NCBI RefSeq assembly: GCF_965139615.1
Contig: NZ_CBCSIQ010000006.1
Coordinates: 62,001-126,000, forward strand
Origin: Kerstersia similis
Lineage (GTDB): Bacteria > Pseudomonadota > Gammaproteobacteria > Burkholderiales > Burkholderiaceae_B
DNA length: 64,000 nucleotides
Direction of reading: 5' to 3'
Shown here: positions 52,852-61,476 of the stretch, in pieces
Position numbering within the stretch: position 1 is the stretch's first letter
Layout: each line of letters starts with the position of its first letter
Notes under the pieces: generated by a model
What the model was told of the DNA's origin: nothing
What the model saw: the letters and a program-made list of their open reading frames with translations, nothing else
The model's database searches: none
Made by a program: the position numbers and the translations under genes

Positions 52852-53904
52852 ATGCCGAACGCCAAACCCGCTCCCGCTACGCGGCGCTTGCCCGCGGTAC
52901 TCATCACCATTGCTTTCCTGGTGCTGGCCGTCGTCACCGGCTGGGCCTATGTCAAACGCCTGGCAAATCAGCCTTTGTCCGAAGATGCCGTCATCACGGC
53001 GGAAATCGCCAATATCGCGCCCGCGGTACCGGGCCGCGTCATCCAGCTCAACGTCAAGGAAAACAGCAAGGTAGAAAAGGGCGAACTGTTGTTTGCCCTG
53101 GACCCGGAAATCTTCCGCCTGCAGGTGGAACAGGCGCGTGCCGCCGTCCAGGTGGCCGAAGCCGGCATGGACACGCGCAACCGCACCACTTCGGCGGAAA
53201 AATCCAATGCCGTCATCGCTGCCGAGCAAGTGCAACGTGCCCGCATCAACCTGTCCCAGAGCACGCAAACGCTCAAACGCCTGCAGTCGCTGCATCCGCA
53301 AGGCTATGTCACGACCCAGCAGCTCGAAGACGCCAGCACGCTCAAGCGCAATGCAGAAACCAGCCTGCGGGAAGCGCTGGCGCAACAAGCTGCCGCCGAC
53401 TCGCTGGTCGGCAACAACGACGCGGCCACGGCAATGGTGCTGCAAAGCCGGGCCGCTCTGGCCATGGCGGAACGCCAACTGCGTGACACTGAGGTATATG
53501 CGCCCAACGACGGCTGGGTCTCCGGGCTCGAAATCGCGATGGGCGATTACCTGGTGCCTGCGCAATCCGCCTTTTCACTGATAGATTCAACGCACTGGTA
53601 CGCCTCCGCCACCTTTCTTGAAACCGAACTGGGCTCCATCCAGCCCGGCGACTGCGCCACCGTCTATGTGGCAGCCGACCGCTCGCGGCCATTGCGGGGC
53701 GTGGTCGAATCCATCGGCTGGGGCGTGATTTCCGAGGATCTCATCAACCTGCCGCGCAGTCTGCCCTATGTACCCAAGGCATTGAACTGGGTACGAGTCG
53801 GCCAACGCTTCCCGGTGCGTATCCTGCTGGATGCGCCGCCCGAAGACCTAATGCGCGTCGGCGCCTCCGCTTCCGTCATCGTCGATCATGGCAAACAGTG
53901 CTGA
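52852..53904 (+). CDS. mdtN: MdtN-like membrane fusion protein
   Basis: A 350-aa HlyD-family adaptor linking an inner membrane pump to an outer membrane channel. One N-terminal membrane helix (about 12-30), barrel-sandwich parts (AVPGRVIQLNVKENSKVEKG and VYAPNDGWVSGLEI) and a helical hairpin between them. It overlaps mdtO by 17 bases. Confidence 0.9.
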   Translation: MPNAKPAPATRRLPAVLITIAFLVLAVVTGWAYVKRLANQPLSEDAVITAEIANIAPAVPGRVIQLNVKENSKVEKGELLFALDPEIFRLQVEQARAAVQVAEAGMDTRNRTTSAEKSNAVIAAEQVQRARINLSQSTQTLKRLQSLHPQGYVTTQQLEDASTLKRNAETSLREALAQQAAADSLVGNNDAATAMVLQSRAALAMAERQLRDTEVYAPNDGWVSGLEIAMGDYLVPAQSAFSLIDSTHWYASATFLETELGSIQPGDCATVYVAADRSRPLRGVVESIGWGVISEDLINLPRSLPYVPKALNWVRVGQRFPVRILLDAPPEDLMRVGASASVIVDHGKQC

Positions 53905-55807
53905 GATCTCCCGGCAGCGCTTCTGGCGGCAGCTGAAGGAAGACCTGGCGCCCTTTCCCGGGCGTATGGCGCAAACCTGGCGCATGGCGCTGGTCTGCGC
54001 CCTGACCTGCATGATGTCCATGGTATATGGCATCCCGGAAGCCGCCATCAGCTGTTATCTGGTGTTCTTCGTCATGAAGCCCGATGCCGCTGAAAGCGTG
54101 CTGCTGGCGCTTTCCATGTGCTTCCTGACCATGGGCGTCATCTCGCTGCTGTTCCTCCTGACGCGCTGGACGATACAAGTCCCGCCCATGCGCATCCTGG
54201 CCATTGCACTGACCTCGCTGGTCTTCCTGTATCTGGCCTCCGCCAGCAAGCTCGGCGCGCTGGGCGGCATCATTGCGCTGATTCTCGCTTTCGGCCTGAC
54301 CCTGCTCAGCGACGTTCCGTTCGGCGAACTCGCCACGCGCGGCATCCTGTTCGCCTGGCTCATGGGTGTCATGCCCATGCTGTGGATTGCGATCGTCTCC
54401 CTCACCATTGGCCGCAAACCCCTACCCCTGCTGCGCCAGACAGTTTCCGAACGCCTGGAAATCATCGCTGACTGGCTGGAGCGGGCCACCCCGGAAAATC
54501 GTGCCCGGCTGCGCGACCAGATCTGGGAAGGCCAGGAAGATCACATGAAACGCTGGGGCATCACACGTCTGTTCGCACTGGCGCGGCGTGATGAATCCCG
54601 CCGCCTGGGCATCGCGCTGCAAGACAGTTACCGCCTGGCCTTCATCATGCTGGCGCAGGATCCTGACGCCCATCCAGAAGCACGCCAGGCCATTGCACAA
54701 CAAGCCAGGATTGCCGCCCGTGCACTGGCAGCAGGCGAGCCTGTGCCGGCCCCCGAAGGTGAGCTGCCCGCCGATGCCTCCGCACCGCTGGTGCAAGGTT
54801 GGCACGCCCTGCTGGCCATGGTAGGCACGCCCGACCACCCGCTTGCCACTGCCCCGGCCGAATCCTTCATGCGCCCGGATGCCCGCAGCAACCCGGAACA
54901 CCTGCGCTACGCCATCAAAACCACGGCCGCAGCCATCATTTGCTACTGCACCTATACCGCGCTGGATTGGCAAGGCATCCATACTGCGATGATTACCTGC
55001 TACGTCATCGCCCTGGGGTCCGTCGCCGAAACCACCCACAAACTCATCCTGCGGATCACGGGCTGTCTGATCGGTGCAGCGCTGGGCGTCGGCTCCATCC
55101 TGTTCCTCATCCCGCACATGACCTCCATCGGTGCGGTGATGCTGCTGGTATTCTGCGGCACTTTCATTGCCGCCTGGGTCGCCGTCGGCAGCGACCGCGT
55201 TTCCTACGCCGGCGTGCAGATCGCCCTGGCCTTCCTCCTCACGGTGCTGAGCGGCTACGGCCCCAGTACCGATATGGACGCCGCCCTGGATCGGATTATC
55301 GGCGTGTTGCTGGGCAACTTCGTGGTGTACTTCATGTTCACCCAGTTCTGGCCCGTCAGCGTCTCTCAACGGGTCTGGGACAACACCAGCCGGGCACTGG
55401 GCGGCCTGGCCCGCATGGCCCGCATGCCCCGCCCCGGCCAGCCCGCCGAGCAGGAGCACAGCGCCATGCTGGCCGAAGCCGCCAGCATGGCCACCAAGGT
55501 AGCCGATACCCGTTACTCGCTGGAACTCGCCGGCTATGAACCCAATTCGCTGCGCCTGTCCAGCACGGAAATCCGCCGCCTGGCCAAGACCTCGCAAGCC
55601 ATGCGCAATGCCTGCCTGGATATGCTGCTGCAACCCAGTGCCGACCCAGCGCTGGGCGAGCGCCTGGAAACACTATCCAAACAGGCGGCCGACATCTCCT
55701 TGCAACGGCCTGAGCTACCGCGGCCGCCCCCTGGCGCAGCACCCGGCGAAGCCCGCAGTCTGGAACGCAACGTGCAACGATTGGAGACTTTGATCAATGG
55801 CCGTTAA
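53888..55807 (+). CDS. mdtO: MdtO-like FUSC-family inner membrane transporter
   Basis: A 639-aa aromatic-acid/fusaric-acid exporter-type protein. Two groups of five to six membrane helices (about 30-180 and 340-490) are separated by a soluble domain, with a cytoplasmic helical tail ending ERNVQRLETLINGR. Family members export hydroxylated aromatics and, in E. coli MdtNOP, puromycin, acriflavine and sulfa drugs. Overlaps both neighbours (17 and 11 bases). Confidence 0.9.
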   Translation: MANSAEISRQRFWRQLKEDLAPFPGRMAQTWRMALVCALTCMMSMVYGIPEAAISCYLVFFVMKPDAAESVLLALSMCFLTMGVISLLFLLTRWTIQVPPMRILAIALTSLVFLYLASASKLGALGGIIALILAFGLTLLSDVPFGELATRGILFAWLMGVMPMLWIAIVSLTIGRKPLPLLRQTVSERLEIIADWLERATPENRARLRDQIWEGQEDHMKRWGITRLFALARRDESRRLGIALQDSYRLAFIMLAQDPDAHPEARQAIAQQARIAARALAAGEPVPAPEGELPADASAPLVQGWHALLAMVGTPDHPLATAPAESFMRPDARSNPEHLRYAIKTTAAAIICYCTYTALDWQGIHTAMITCYVIALGSVAETTHKLILRITGCLIGAALGVGSILFLIPHMTSIGAVMLLVFCGTFIAAWVAVGSDRVSYAGVQIALAFLLTVLSGYGPSTDMDAALDRIIGVLLGNFVVYFMFTQFWPVSVSQRVWDNTSRALGGLARMARMPRPGQPAEQEHSAMLAEAASMATKVADTRYSLELAGYEPNSLRLSSTEIRRLAKTSQAMRNACLDMLLQPSADPALGERLETLSKQAADISLQRPELPRPPPGAAPGEARSLERNVQRLETLINGR

Positions 55808-57341
55808 CCATGCGCCCGCATCCCGGCACCGCCCCTGGCGGCTGGCCCTGCTGGCCAGCACTGCGCTGCTGGGCGCCTGCGCCAACACCACCGACTATGC
55901 GCCACCCGACGCCGCGCGGGAATGGCAGGCCCCGCAGCCCGACGGTTCCTGGCGCGAACTGGCCATGCACGGGCCGAATCCGGAACGGGTCGCAGAGGAT
56001 CCCGCGCAGCCCCGGACGGACCAACCCCTGGCCGGCCTGATCGCACCGGATCCAACACAGATTTACGATCTGCCGGATCTGATCGACCTGGCGCAACGCA
56101 ATAATCCTGCTACCCGGCTGGCCTGGAGCCAGGCCCGGCAAGCGGCCAATACGATAGGCATCACCGACGCCACCTTCCTGCCGATGATCACGGCCTATGT
56201 CGTGGGCGGCTATCAATCCACCCGCCGCCGCCTGCCGGAAATCCTCAACCAGACCTTCCATCTCGATGCCAGCGTCAGCGGCGTCGTGCCGCTGGTTGCC
56301 CTGGAGTGGCTGCTGTTCGACTTCGGTGAACGCGCCGCCGCGCGGGACACCGCACGCAACCTGGCTATCGGCAGCAATTTCCTGTTCAACAGCGTGCACC
56401 AGACCGTCATCCTCGAGGTCATGAATGCCTACTACCAGTACGGTACGGCACGCGAGCGCCATGACATCGCCCAGGAAACATTGCAAAACAGCCTGGCGGT
56501 GGAAGCCGCCGTCCAGGCCAAGCGCCAGGCCGGCCTGGCCACGACCGTCGAAGAAGCCCAGGCACGCCAGCAAGTTGCACAAGCGCGCCTGGCCGTCGTC
56601 AGTACGGCAGGTGCCGTCAGCAATGCCCGGCAAGCCATGATGAGCGTGCTCAACCTGGAGCCGGACGCCGAGCTGCAGGTCAGCAGCAGCGCCCATCTGC
56701 CGCTTCCGGCCGCACAGGACATGCCGGATGGCGCCGTCCTGCGCCGTGCCCTGGCCAATCGGCCTGACATCATGGCCAGCATTGCCTCGCTCAAGGCCGC
56801 CGAAAATGCGATTGATGGCGCGCGTGCCGCGTTCATGCCCAAGATATTCATGGCGGCCAGCTATGCCAATGGCACAGCCAACCTGGATGTCGGCAAGCTG
56901 CCGGCGCTGAACCAGCAAGGCCCGTCACGCAGCATTCTGGTGGGCGTGTCCATCCCGCTCTATGACGGCGGGCTGCGCACTTCGAGGCTGCGCCAGGCGG
57001 AAGAAGGCGTACAGGTCGCCCGCGCCGCGCTGGAAAAGCTGCGCAATACCTCCATGCGCGAAATTGCCCTGGCCGCCAACGCGCTGGACACCGCTTTGCA
57101 ATCCCATGCCGCCGCCTCTACCCTGGTGGAAACTGCCGGCGTCACCTATAACGCCACGCTGGAAGCCTACAAATTCGGCCTGGGCACGGTCACCGCCGCC
57201 ACCGAAGCCGCCAATGGCCTGCTGATCGCACGCAGTGCCCAAGCCGATGCCCAGGCGGCAGCACAGATTGCCGCCGCATCGCTGGCATTTGCCCTGGGGC
57301 AACTGAACAGCGCAGAAATCCGGCTGACGCCGACGCACTGA
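55797..57341 (+). CDS. mdtP: MdtP-like outer membrane efflux lipoprotein (TolC/NodT family)
   Basis: A 514-aa outer membrane channel component. The lipobox LLGACAN lies near residue 25, then two OEP repeats: NNPATRLAWSQARQAANTIG and LANRPDIMASIASLKAAENA with VGVSIPLYDGGLR. It completes the tripartite pump with MdtN and MdtO. Overlaps mdtO by 11 bases. Confidence 0.9.
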   Translation: MAVNHAPASRHRPWRLALLASTALLGACANTTDYAPPDAAREWQAPQPDGSWRELAMHGPNPERVAEDPAQPRTDQPLAGLIAPDPTQIYDLPDLIDLAQRNNPATRLAWSQARQAANTIGITDATFLPMITAYVVGGYQSTRRRLPEILNQTFHLDASVSGVVPLVALEWLLFDFGERAAARDTARNLAIGSNFLFNSVHQTVILEVMNAYYQYGTARERHDIAQETLQNSLAVEAAVQAKRQAGLATTVEEAQARQQVAQARLAVVSTAGAVSNARQAMMSVLNLEPDAELQVSSSAHLPLPAAQDMPDGAVLRRALANRPDIMASIASLKAAENAIDGARAAFMPKIFMAASYANGTANLDVGKLPALNQQGPSRSILVGVSIPLYDGGLRTSRLRQAEEGVQVARAALEKLRNTSMREIALAANALDTALQSHAAASTLVETAGVTYNATLEAYKFGLGTVTAATEAANGLLIARSAQADAQAAAQIAAASLAFALGQLNSAEIRLTPTH

Positions 57342-57354
57342 GGAGCCATGTTCA

Positions 57355-58035
57355 ATGAATGAAATCCGCGATTTTTTCCAGCTGGTCAGCCTGGGCCTGG
57401 TGTTGCTGCTGCCAATCGCCAACCCGCTGACATCCATGTCGCTGCTGCTGGCACTGGGCAAGCGCCTGTCTTACCAGGATCGGATGCGCGAAATCCGGTT
57501 GGCAACGATCTATGTCGTCGCCATCCTGTGCGTTGCCTACTATGCCGGCTCATGGATCATGCACTCCTTCGGCATCTCGGTTCCCGGCATGCGCATCGCC
57601 GGCGGCCTCATCATCACGTTCCTGGGCTTCACCATGCTGTTCCCGTCCAATTCCGTGACGGACATCCCCGAAGCGGACAAGACCCGGGAAGAACAGCGCC
57701 AGGCCACGCAGCCCAGCATTGCCTTCGTGCCGCTGGCCATGCCCGGTACCGCCGGGCCAGGCGCCATCGCAGTGGTCATCAGCCTGGCCGCGCGCATGCA
57801 CGGCAGCACCCATTACCCGGCCTGGGCCATTCATACGGCGCCGGTGGTAGTGGCCCTGCTGATTGGCCTGCTGTTCTGGCTGTGCCTGCGTTTCTCCAGC
57901 AAGCTTTTCACACTGATCGGCGGCAGCGGCGTGGATGCCATCTCCCGCATCATGGGCTTCCTGATGGTTTGCATGGGGGTGCAATTCGTCATCGACGGTG
58001 TCCTGGCCGTCATCGCCCAGCACGCCACCGTCTGA
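57355..58035 (+). CDS. MarC-family integral membrane protein
   Basis: A 226-aa six-helix protein of the MarC/UPF0056 family (LLLPIANPLTSMSLLLALGK, PLAMPGTAGPGAIAVVIS, SRIMGFLMVCMGVQFVIDG). Long listed as antibiotic-related or amino-acid transporter but without proven function. GAGGAG lies before it. Thirteen bases after mdtP, so it may be the last gene of that operon; a strong terminator follows. Confidence 0.9.
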   Translation: MNEIRDFFQLVSLGLVLLLPIANPLTSMSLLLALGKRLSYQDRMREIRLATIYVVAILCVAYYAGSWIMHSFGISVPGMRIAGGLIITFLGFTMLFPSNSVTDIPEADKTREEQRQATQPSIAFVPLAMPGTAGPGAIAVVISLAARMHGSTHYPAWAIHTAPVVVALLIGLLFWLCLRFSSKLFTLIGGSGVDAISRIMGFLMVCMGVQFVIDGVLAVIAQHATV

Positions 58036-58043
58036 ATCCATTG

Positions 58044-58084
58044 AAAAAGGCCGGCTGCCCTGACAGGCAGCCGGCCTTTTTTTT
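58044..58084. terminator. Bidirectional intrinsic terminator
   Basis: GGCCGGCTGCC (58049-58059) and GGCAGCCGGCC (58066-58076) form a perfect 11-bp stem with a six-base loop, followed by eight T residues and preceded by five A residues, so it serves marC on the plus strand and the antiporter gene on the minus strand. Confidence 0.95.
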
Positions 58085-58109
58085 GCGCGCTGTTACCGGC
58101 GCGCGAACA

Positions 58110-59816
58110 TCAAATACCGATAAGCAGGACGATGACCATGCCCCACAGGGTCAGCAGAGTATTGCTGACCGCATACGGCACGGTATAGCCCAACATCGGC
58201 ACATTGCTCTTGGCCACTTCAGCCACCATGGCCACCGAAGCCGTACTGGTACGGGCACCGCCGCAGCAACCCAGATTGATGGCCGGATCGAAACGGAAGA
58301 TGTACTTGCCGATCAAGGGAGCCAGAATCATGGGCACACCCGTGGCGAACAAGCCCCACAGGAACATCTCCACCCCGATCTGCTGCAAGCCTGAGATAAA
58401 CGTCGGGCCGGCAGAGATACCCACAACGGCAATGAACACATTCAAGCCGACCGAGTTCATGAACCAGACCGTCGCGCTGGGCACGCTGCCCAACTTGGGC
58501 GTGAAACTGCGCAGCCAGCCGAAGATCAGACCGGAGATCAACGCGCCGCCCGAGGTGGACAGGGTAATCGGCACTCCGCCAACCGGAATCACGATGGCGC
58601 CAACCAGGCCACCAAGCACGATACCGGAACCCAGCAGCACCATATCCGTGACACTGGTGGGACGGTCGGCATAGCCCACCGCGACCGCCACGGCCTGCAC
58701 ATGCTTCTTGCCACCGCTGATGGTAAGGATGTCGCCACGTTGCAGCTTGGTCTGGGCCTGCACAGGGATATCCACCCCCATGGAGCCACGACGGATACGG
58801 TGGACATACACCCCGCGCGCAAACCGCTCTTTGGAGAGATCAATCAGCGTACGGCCATCGACGGCCTTCTGCGTGACAATCACATCCACGCGCTCCATGG
58901 GGATGTTCAGCAGGTCTTTGTCCGCAACCTCTTCGGACTGGTTGGACCAGGCAATCAGCGCCTCGTGCGGCCCTGAAACCACCAGGACATCGCCCACTTG
59001 CAGCAAGGTATCGTCATCGAAATCTATGAGCTTACCGTTGCGCTGCAGACGCTCCAGCACCAACCGTTCGGCCGAACCATACTCACCCTGCGCCACACCG
59101 ACCGTCTTGCCTGCAATGACACCATCCTTATGCAGACGGAATGCGCGCATGGCGAACTGGTGCCAGGCCGACTCGATCCCCTCATCGGGTTCGCCCACGG
59201 ACATCTCTTTTTCATAGCGCTGGCACTCTGCCTGAATATTGATGCCCAGCAGCTTGGGTCCAAGAAATGCGACGATCCAGCCGGTACCAACCGTACCGAA
59301 CAGATACGTCACCGCGTAGGCGACCGGGATCTGATCCAGCTCGGCCTGAATGACCGACGCCGACTCTCCCATTCGATTCAGTGCATCGGTAGCCAACCCG
59401 ATGGACGCCGAAATGGTCTGCGAACCTGCCAGCAAGCCGGTTGCCAGACCCGGACCATAGCCTGCCAGCAGCGATGCGACATACACCGATAGCAAGCACA
59501 GGCAAGAGATCACCACGGCAAATACCGCTTGCGGCAGACCATCACTGGCCACCCCGCGCACAAACTGTGGTCCGACCCCGAAGCCGACGGCAAACAGGAA
59601 CATAATGAAGAAAATGGACTTGATCTGTGGCGATATATCTATCCCCAGCTGGCCGATCACGACACCGGCAAGCAAGGTGCCCGTCACCGCACCCAGACTA
59701 AATCCCCCCAACTTCCAGGAGCCTATCCAGAAACCCAGCGCCAATGCGAGGAAAATCGCCAGCTCTGGATATGACCGCAAGGTATCTGTAAACCATGTCC
59801 ACAACATCATGATCAA
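58110..59816 (-). CDS. AspT-family amino acid antiporter
   Basis: A 568-aa transporter of the aspartate:alanine exchanger family (AAEx). Two membrane halves (about 15-190 and 385-565) flank a cytoplasmic region with two RCK_C/TrkA-C domains (about 215-370; LLQVGDVLVVSGPHEAL and KLQRGDILTISGGKKH). GTGLATGLLAGSQTISASIG-like and CCGGARTSTASVAMVAEVAK motifs are the conserved pore signatures. It lies 98 bases behind the glutamate decarboxylase gene on the same strand, so glutamate/GABA exchange is a reasonable guess instead of aspartate/alanine. Confidence 0.85.
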   Translation of the reverse strand: MIMMLWTWFTDTLRSYPELAIFLALALGFWIGSWKLGGFSLGAVTGTLLAGVVIGQLGIDISPQIKSIFFIMFLFAVGFGVGPQFVRGVASDGLPQAVFAVVISCLCLLSVYVASLLAGYGPGLATGLLAGSQTISASIGLATDALNRMGESASVIQAELDQIPVAYAVTYLFGTVGTGWIVAFLGPKLLGINIQAECQRYEKEMSVGEPDEGIESAWHQFAMRAFRLHKDGVIAGKTVGVAQGEYGSAERLVLERLQRNGKLIDFDDDTLLQVGDVLVVSGPHEALIAWSNQSEEVADKDLLNIPMERVDVIVTQKAVDGRTLIDLSKERFARGVYVHRIRRGSMGVDIPVQAQTKLQRGDILTISGGKKHVQAVAVAVGYADRPTSVTDMVLLGSGIVLGGLVGAIVIPVGGVPITLSTSGGALISGLIFGWLRSFTPKLGSVPSATVWFMNSVGLNVFIAVVGISAGPTFISGLQQIGVEMFLWGLFATGVPMILAPLIGKYIFRFDPAINLGCCGGARTSTASVAMVAEVAKSNVPMLGYTVPYAVSNTLLTLWGMVIVLLIGI

Positions 59817-59914
59817 GCTTCCTTTTCGCCATTCAGGAATGGAAAACCCTGGCCCGTCAAAACGAGCCAGGGAATGCTAACAGACAGCGGAACTACTGCG
59901 GGACTGTTGCTTGA

Positions 59915-61315
59915 TTAGTGGTGGAAACCGCCGGAATCGTCCTGCTCACCCGGCACCGACACCGGATGCTTGGCAAAGTAATCCAGGCAGCGGCGGAAGT
60001 CTTCCAGCAGCAGCGAGGCCAGGTCGCGGCTCACGCCGTGACGCACCAGGATACGCTGCACCACCAGATCCTCACGGTTGGCAGGCATGGAATATGCCGG
60101 AACCTGCCAGCCACGCGAACGCAGGCGATCTGCCAGATCGTAAAGGTTGTAGCCCAGGTTCTTCTGGCCATCCTTCAGCTTCCAGCACAGTGCGGGAATA
60201 CCTTTCTTGGGGTTGCCGTCGAAAATGATTTCAAACGGACCCATCTTGCCAATTTCCGCGGCCAGATACTGGGCCGTGTCATAGCAAGCGGTCTGTACCC
60301 GGGTATAGCCTTCGCGGCCCAGGCGCAGGAAGTTGTAGTACTGCGCCACGATCTGGCCGCCCGGACGCGAGAAGTTCAGCGCGAAGGTGGGCATGTTGCC
60401 GCCCAGGTAGTTCACGTTGAAAATCAGTTCCTCGGGCAGGTGCGCGGCGTCACGCCACACAACCCAACCCACCCCCAGCGGCGCCAGGCCGAACTTGTGG
60501 CCGGACGTATTGATGGAGACGACGCGCGGCAGACGGAAGTCCCACTCCAGTTCCGGTGCGCAGAACGGTGCCAGGAAGCCGCCGCTGGCGCCATCGACGT
60601 GGATGGGGATATCCAGCCCGGTATCCTTCTGCAGCTTGTCGAGCGCATCATGCACGGCCTTGACCGGCTCGTAATCGCACGAGAAGGTCACGCCCAGCGT
60701 CGGCACCACACCGATGGTATTTTCATCGACACGCTTGAGCACTTCTTCCGGCGACATGATGAGACGGCCGTTTTCCATCGGGATCTCGCGCAGTTCGACG
60801 TCGAAGTAGCGCGCAAACTTGTGCCAGCAAATCTGCACCGGGCCGCAGATCAGGTTCGGCTTGTCTGCCGACTTGCCTGCTGCCAGGCGTTTCTTGCGCC
60901 AAGCCCACTTCAGTGCCAGGCCACCCAGCATGGCGGCTTCGGACGAACCCGTCGTCGAGCAGCCCAGGGTATTGGCCGCATCGGGCGAATTCCACAGGTC
61001 GGCGATAATGTGAACGCAACGTGCTTCGATCTCTGCCGTCTGCGGATATTCATCCTTGTCGATCATGTTCTTGTCGATCGACTCATCCATCAGCTTGTGG
61101 ATTTCGTCATCCACCCAGGTCTGGCAAAACGTTGCCAGGTTCTGACGGGAGTTTCCATCCAGCATCAGTTCGTCATGAACGACCTGATAGGCGTGCCGGG
61201 GGGCATGTTCCTTGGTGGGAAGCTTGTACTTCGGCATAGCAACGGATAAATCCGTGGAAGCGTACACATCATCCAACAGCGTTTCACGCACAGTGTTTTT
61301 TTCATGCAAGGGCAT
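59915..61315 (-). CDS. gadB: Glutamate decarboxylase (PLP-dependent)
   Basis: A 466-aa class II decarboxylase that converts glutamate to GABA and consumes a proton. GCSTTGSSEAAMLGGLALKW, PIHVDGASGGFLAPFCAPEL and VSINTSGHKFGLAPLGVGWV (PLP Lys) are diagnostic. The N-terminal AMPKYKLP and the C-terminus with HH correspond to the pH-switch parts of E. coli GadB, whose penultimate histidine blocks the active site at neutral pH. Length equals GadA/B. Two direct repeats 28-65 bases upstream are candidate activator sites. Confidence 0.96.
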   Translation of the reverse strand: MPLHEKNTVRETLLDDVYASTDLSVAMPKYKLPTKEHAPRHAYQVVHDELMLDGNSRQNLATFCQTWVDDEIHKLMDESIDKNMIDKDEYPQTAEIEARCVHIIADLWNSPDAANTLGCSTTGSSEAAMLGGLALKWAWRKKRLAAGKSADKPNLICGPVQICWHKFARYFDVELREIPMENGRLIMSPEEVLKRVDENTIGVVPTLGVTFSCDYEPVKAVHDALDKLQKDTGLDIPIHVDGASGGFLAPFCAPELEWDFRLPRVVSINTSGHKFGLAPLGVGWVVWRDAAHLPEELIFNVNYLGGNMPTFALNFSRPGGQIVAQYYNFLRLGREGYTRVQTACYDTAQYLAAEIGKMGPFEIIFDGNPKKGIPALCWKLKDGQKNLGYNLYDLADRLRSRGWQVPAYSMPANREDLVVQRILVRHGVSRDLASLLLEDFRRCLDYFAKHPVSVPGEQDDSGGFHH

Positions 61316-61342
61316 AGCTACCTCTCAGCAAAATGGATTGAA

Positions 61343-61380
61343 GACACTTGTCACCGAATATCTCCCGACACTTGGCACCG
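61343..61380 (-). promoter_or_regulatory. Direct repeats upstream of gadB
   Basis: GACACTTGTCACCG (61343-61356) and GACACTTGGCACCG (61367-61380) differ at one base and are 24 bases apart, 28-65 bases before the gadB start. This fits tandem binding of an activator near the -35 region. The rest of the 161-base gap holds no gene. Confidence 0.5.
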
Positions 61381-61476
61381 GGTACAGCGACAACGGCCAG
61401 CGGATTACAGCAACCCAGGACTCCGGCCCTGCGAAGGCAAAGCCACGACTTCCATCCTGGGGAACAACAACGGGTG

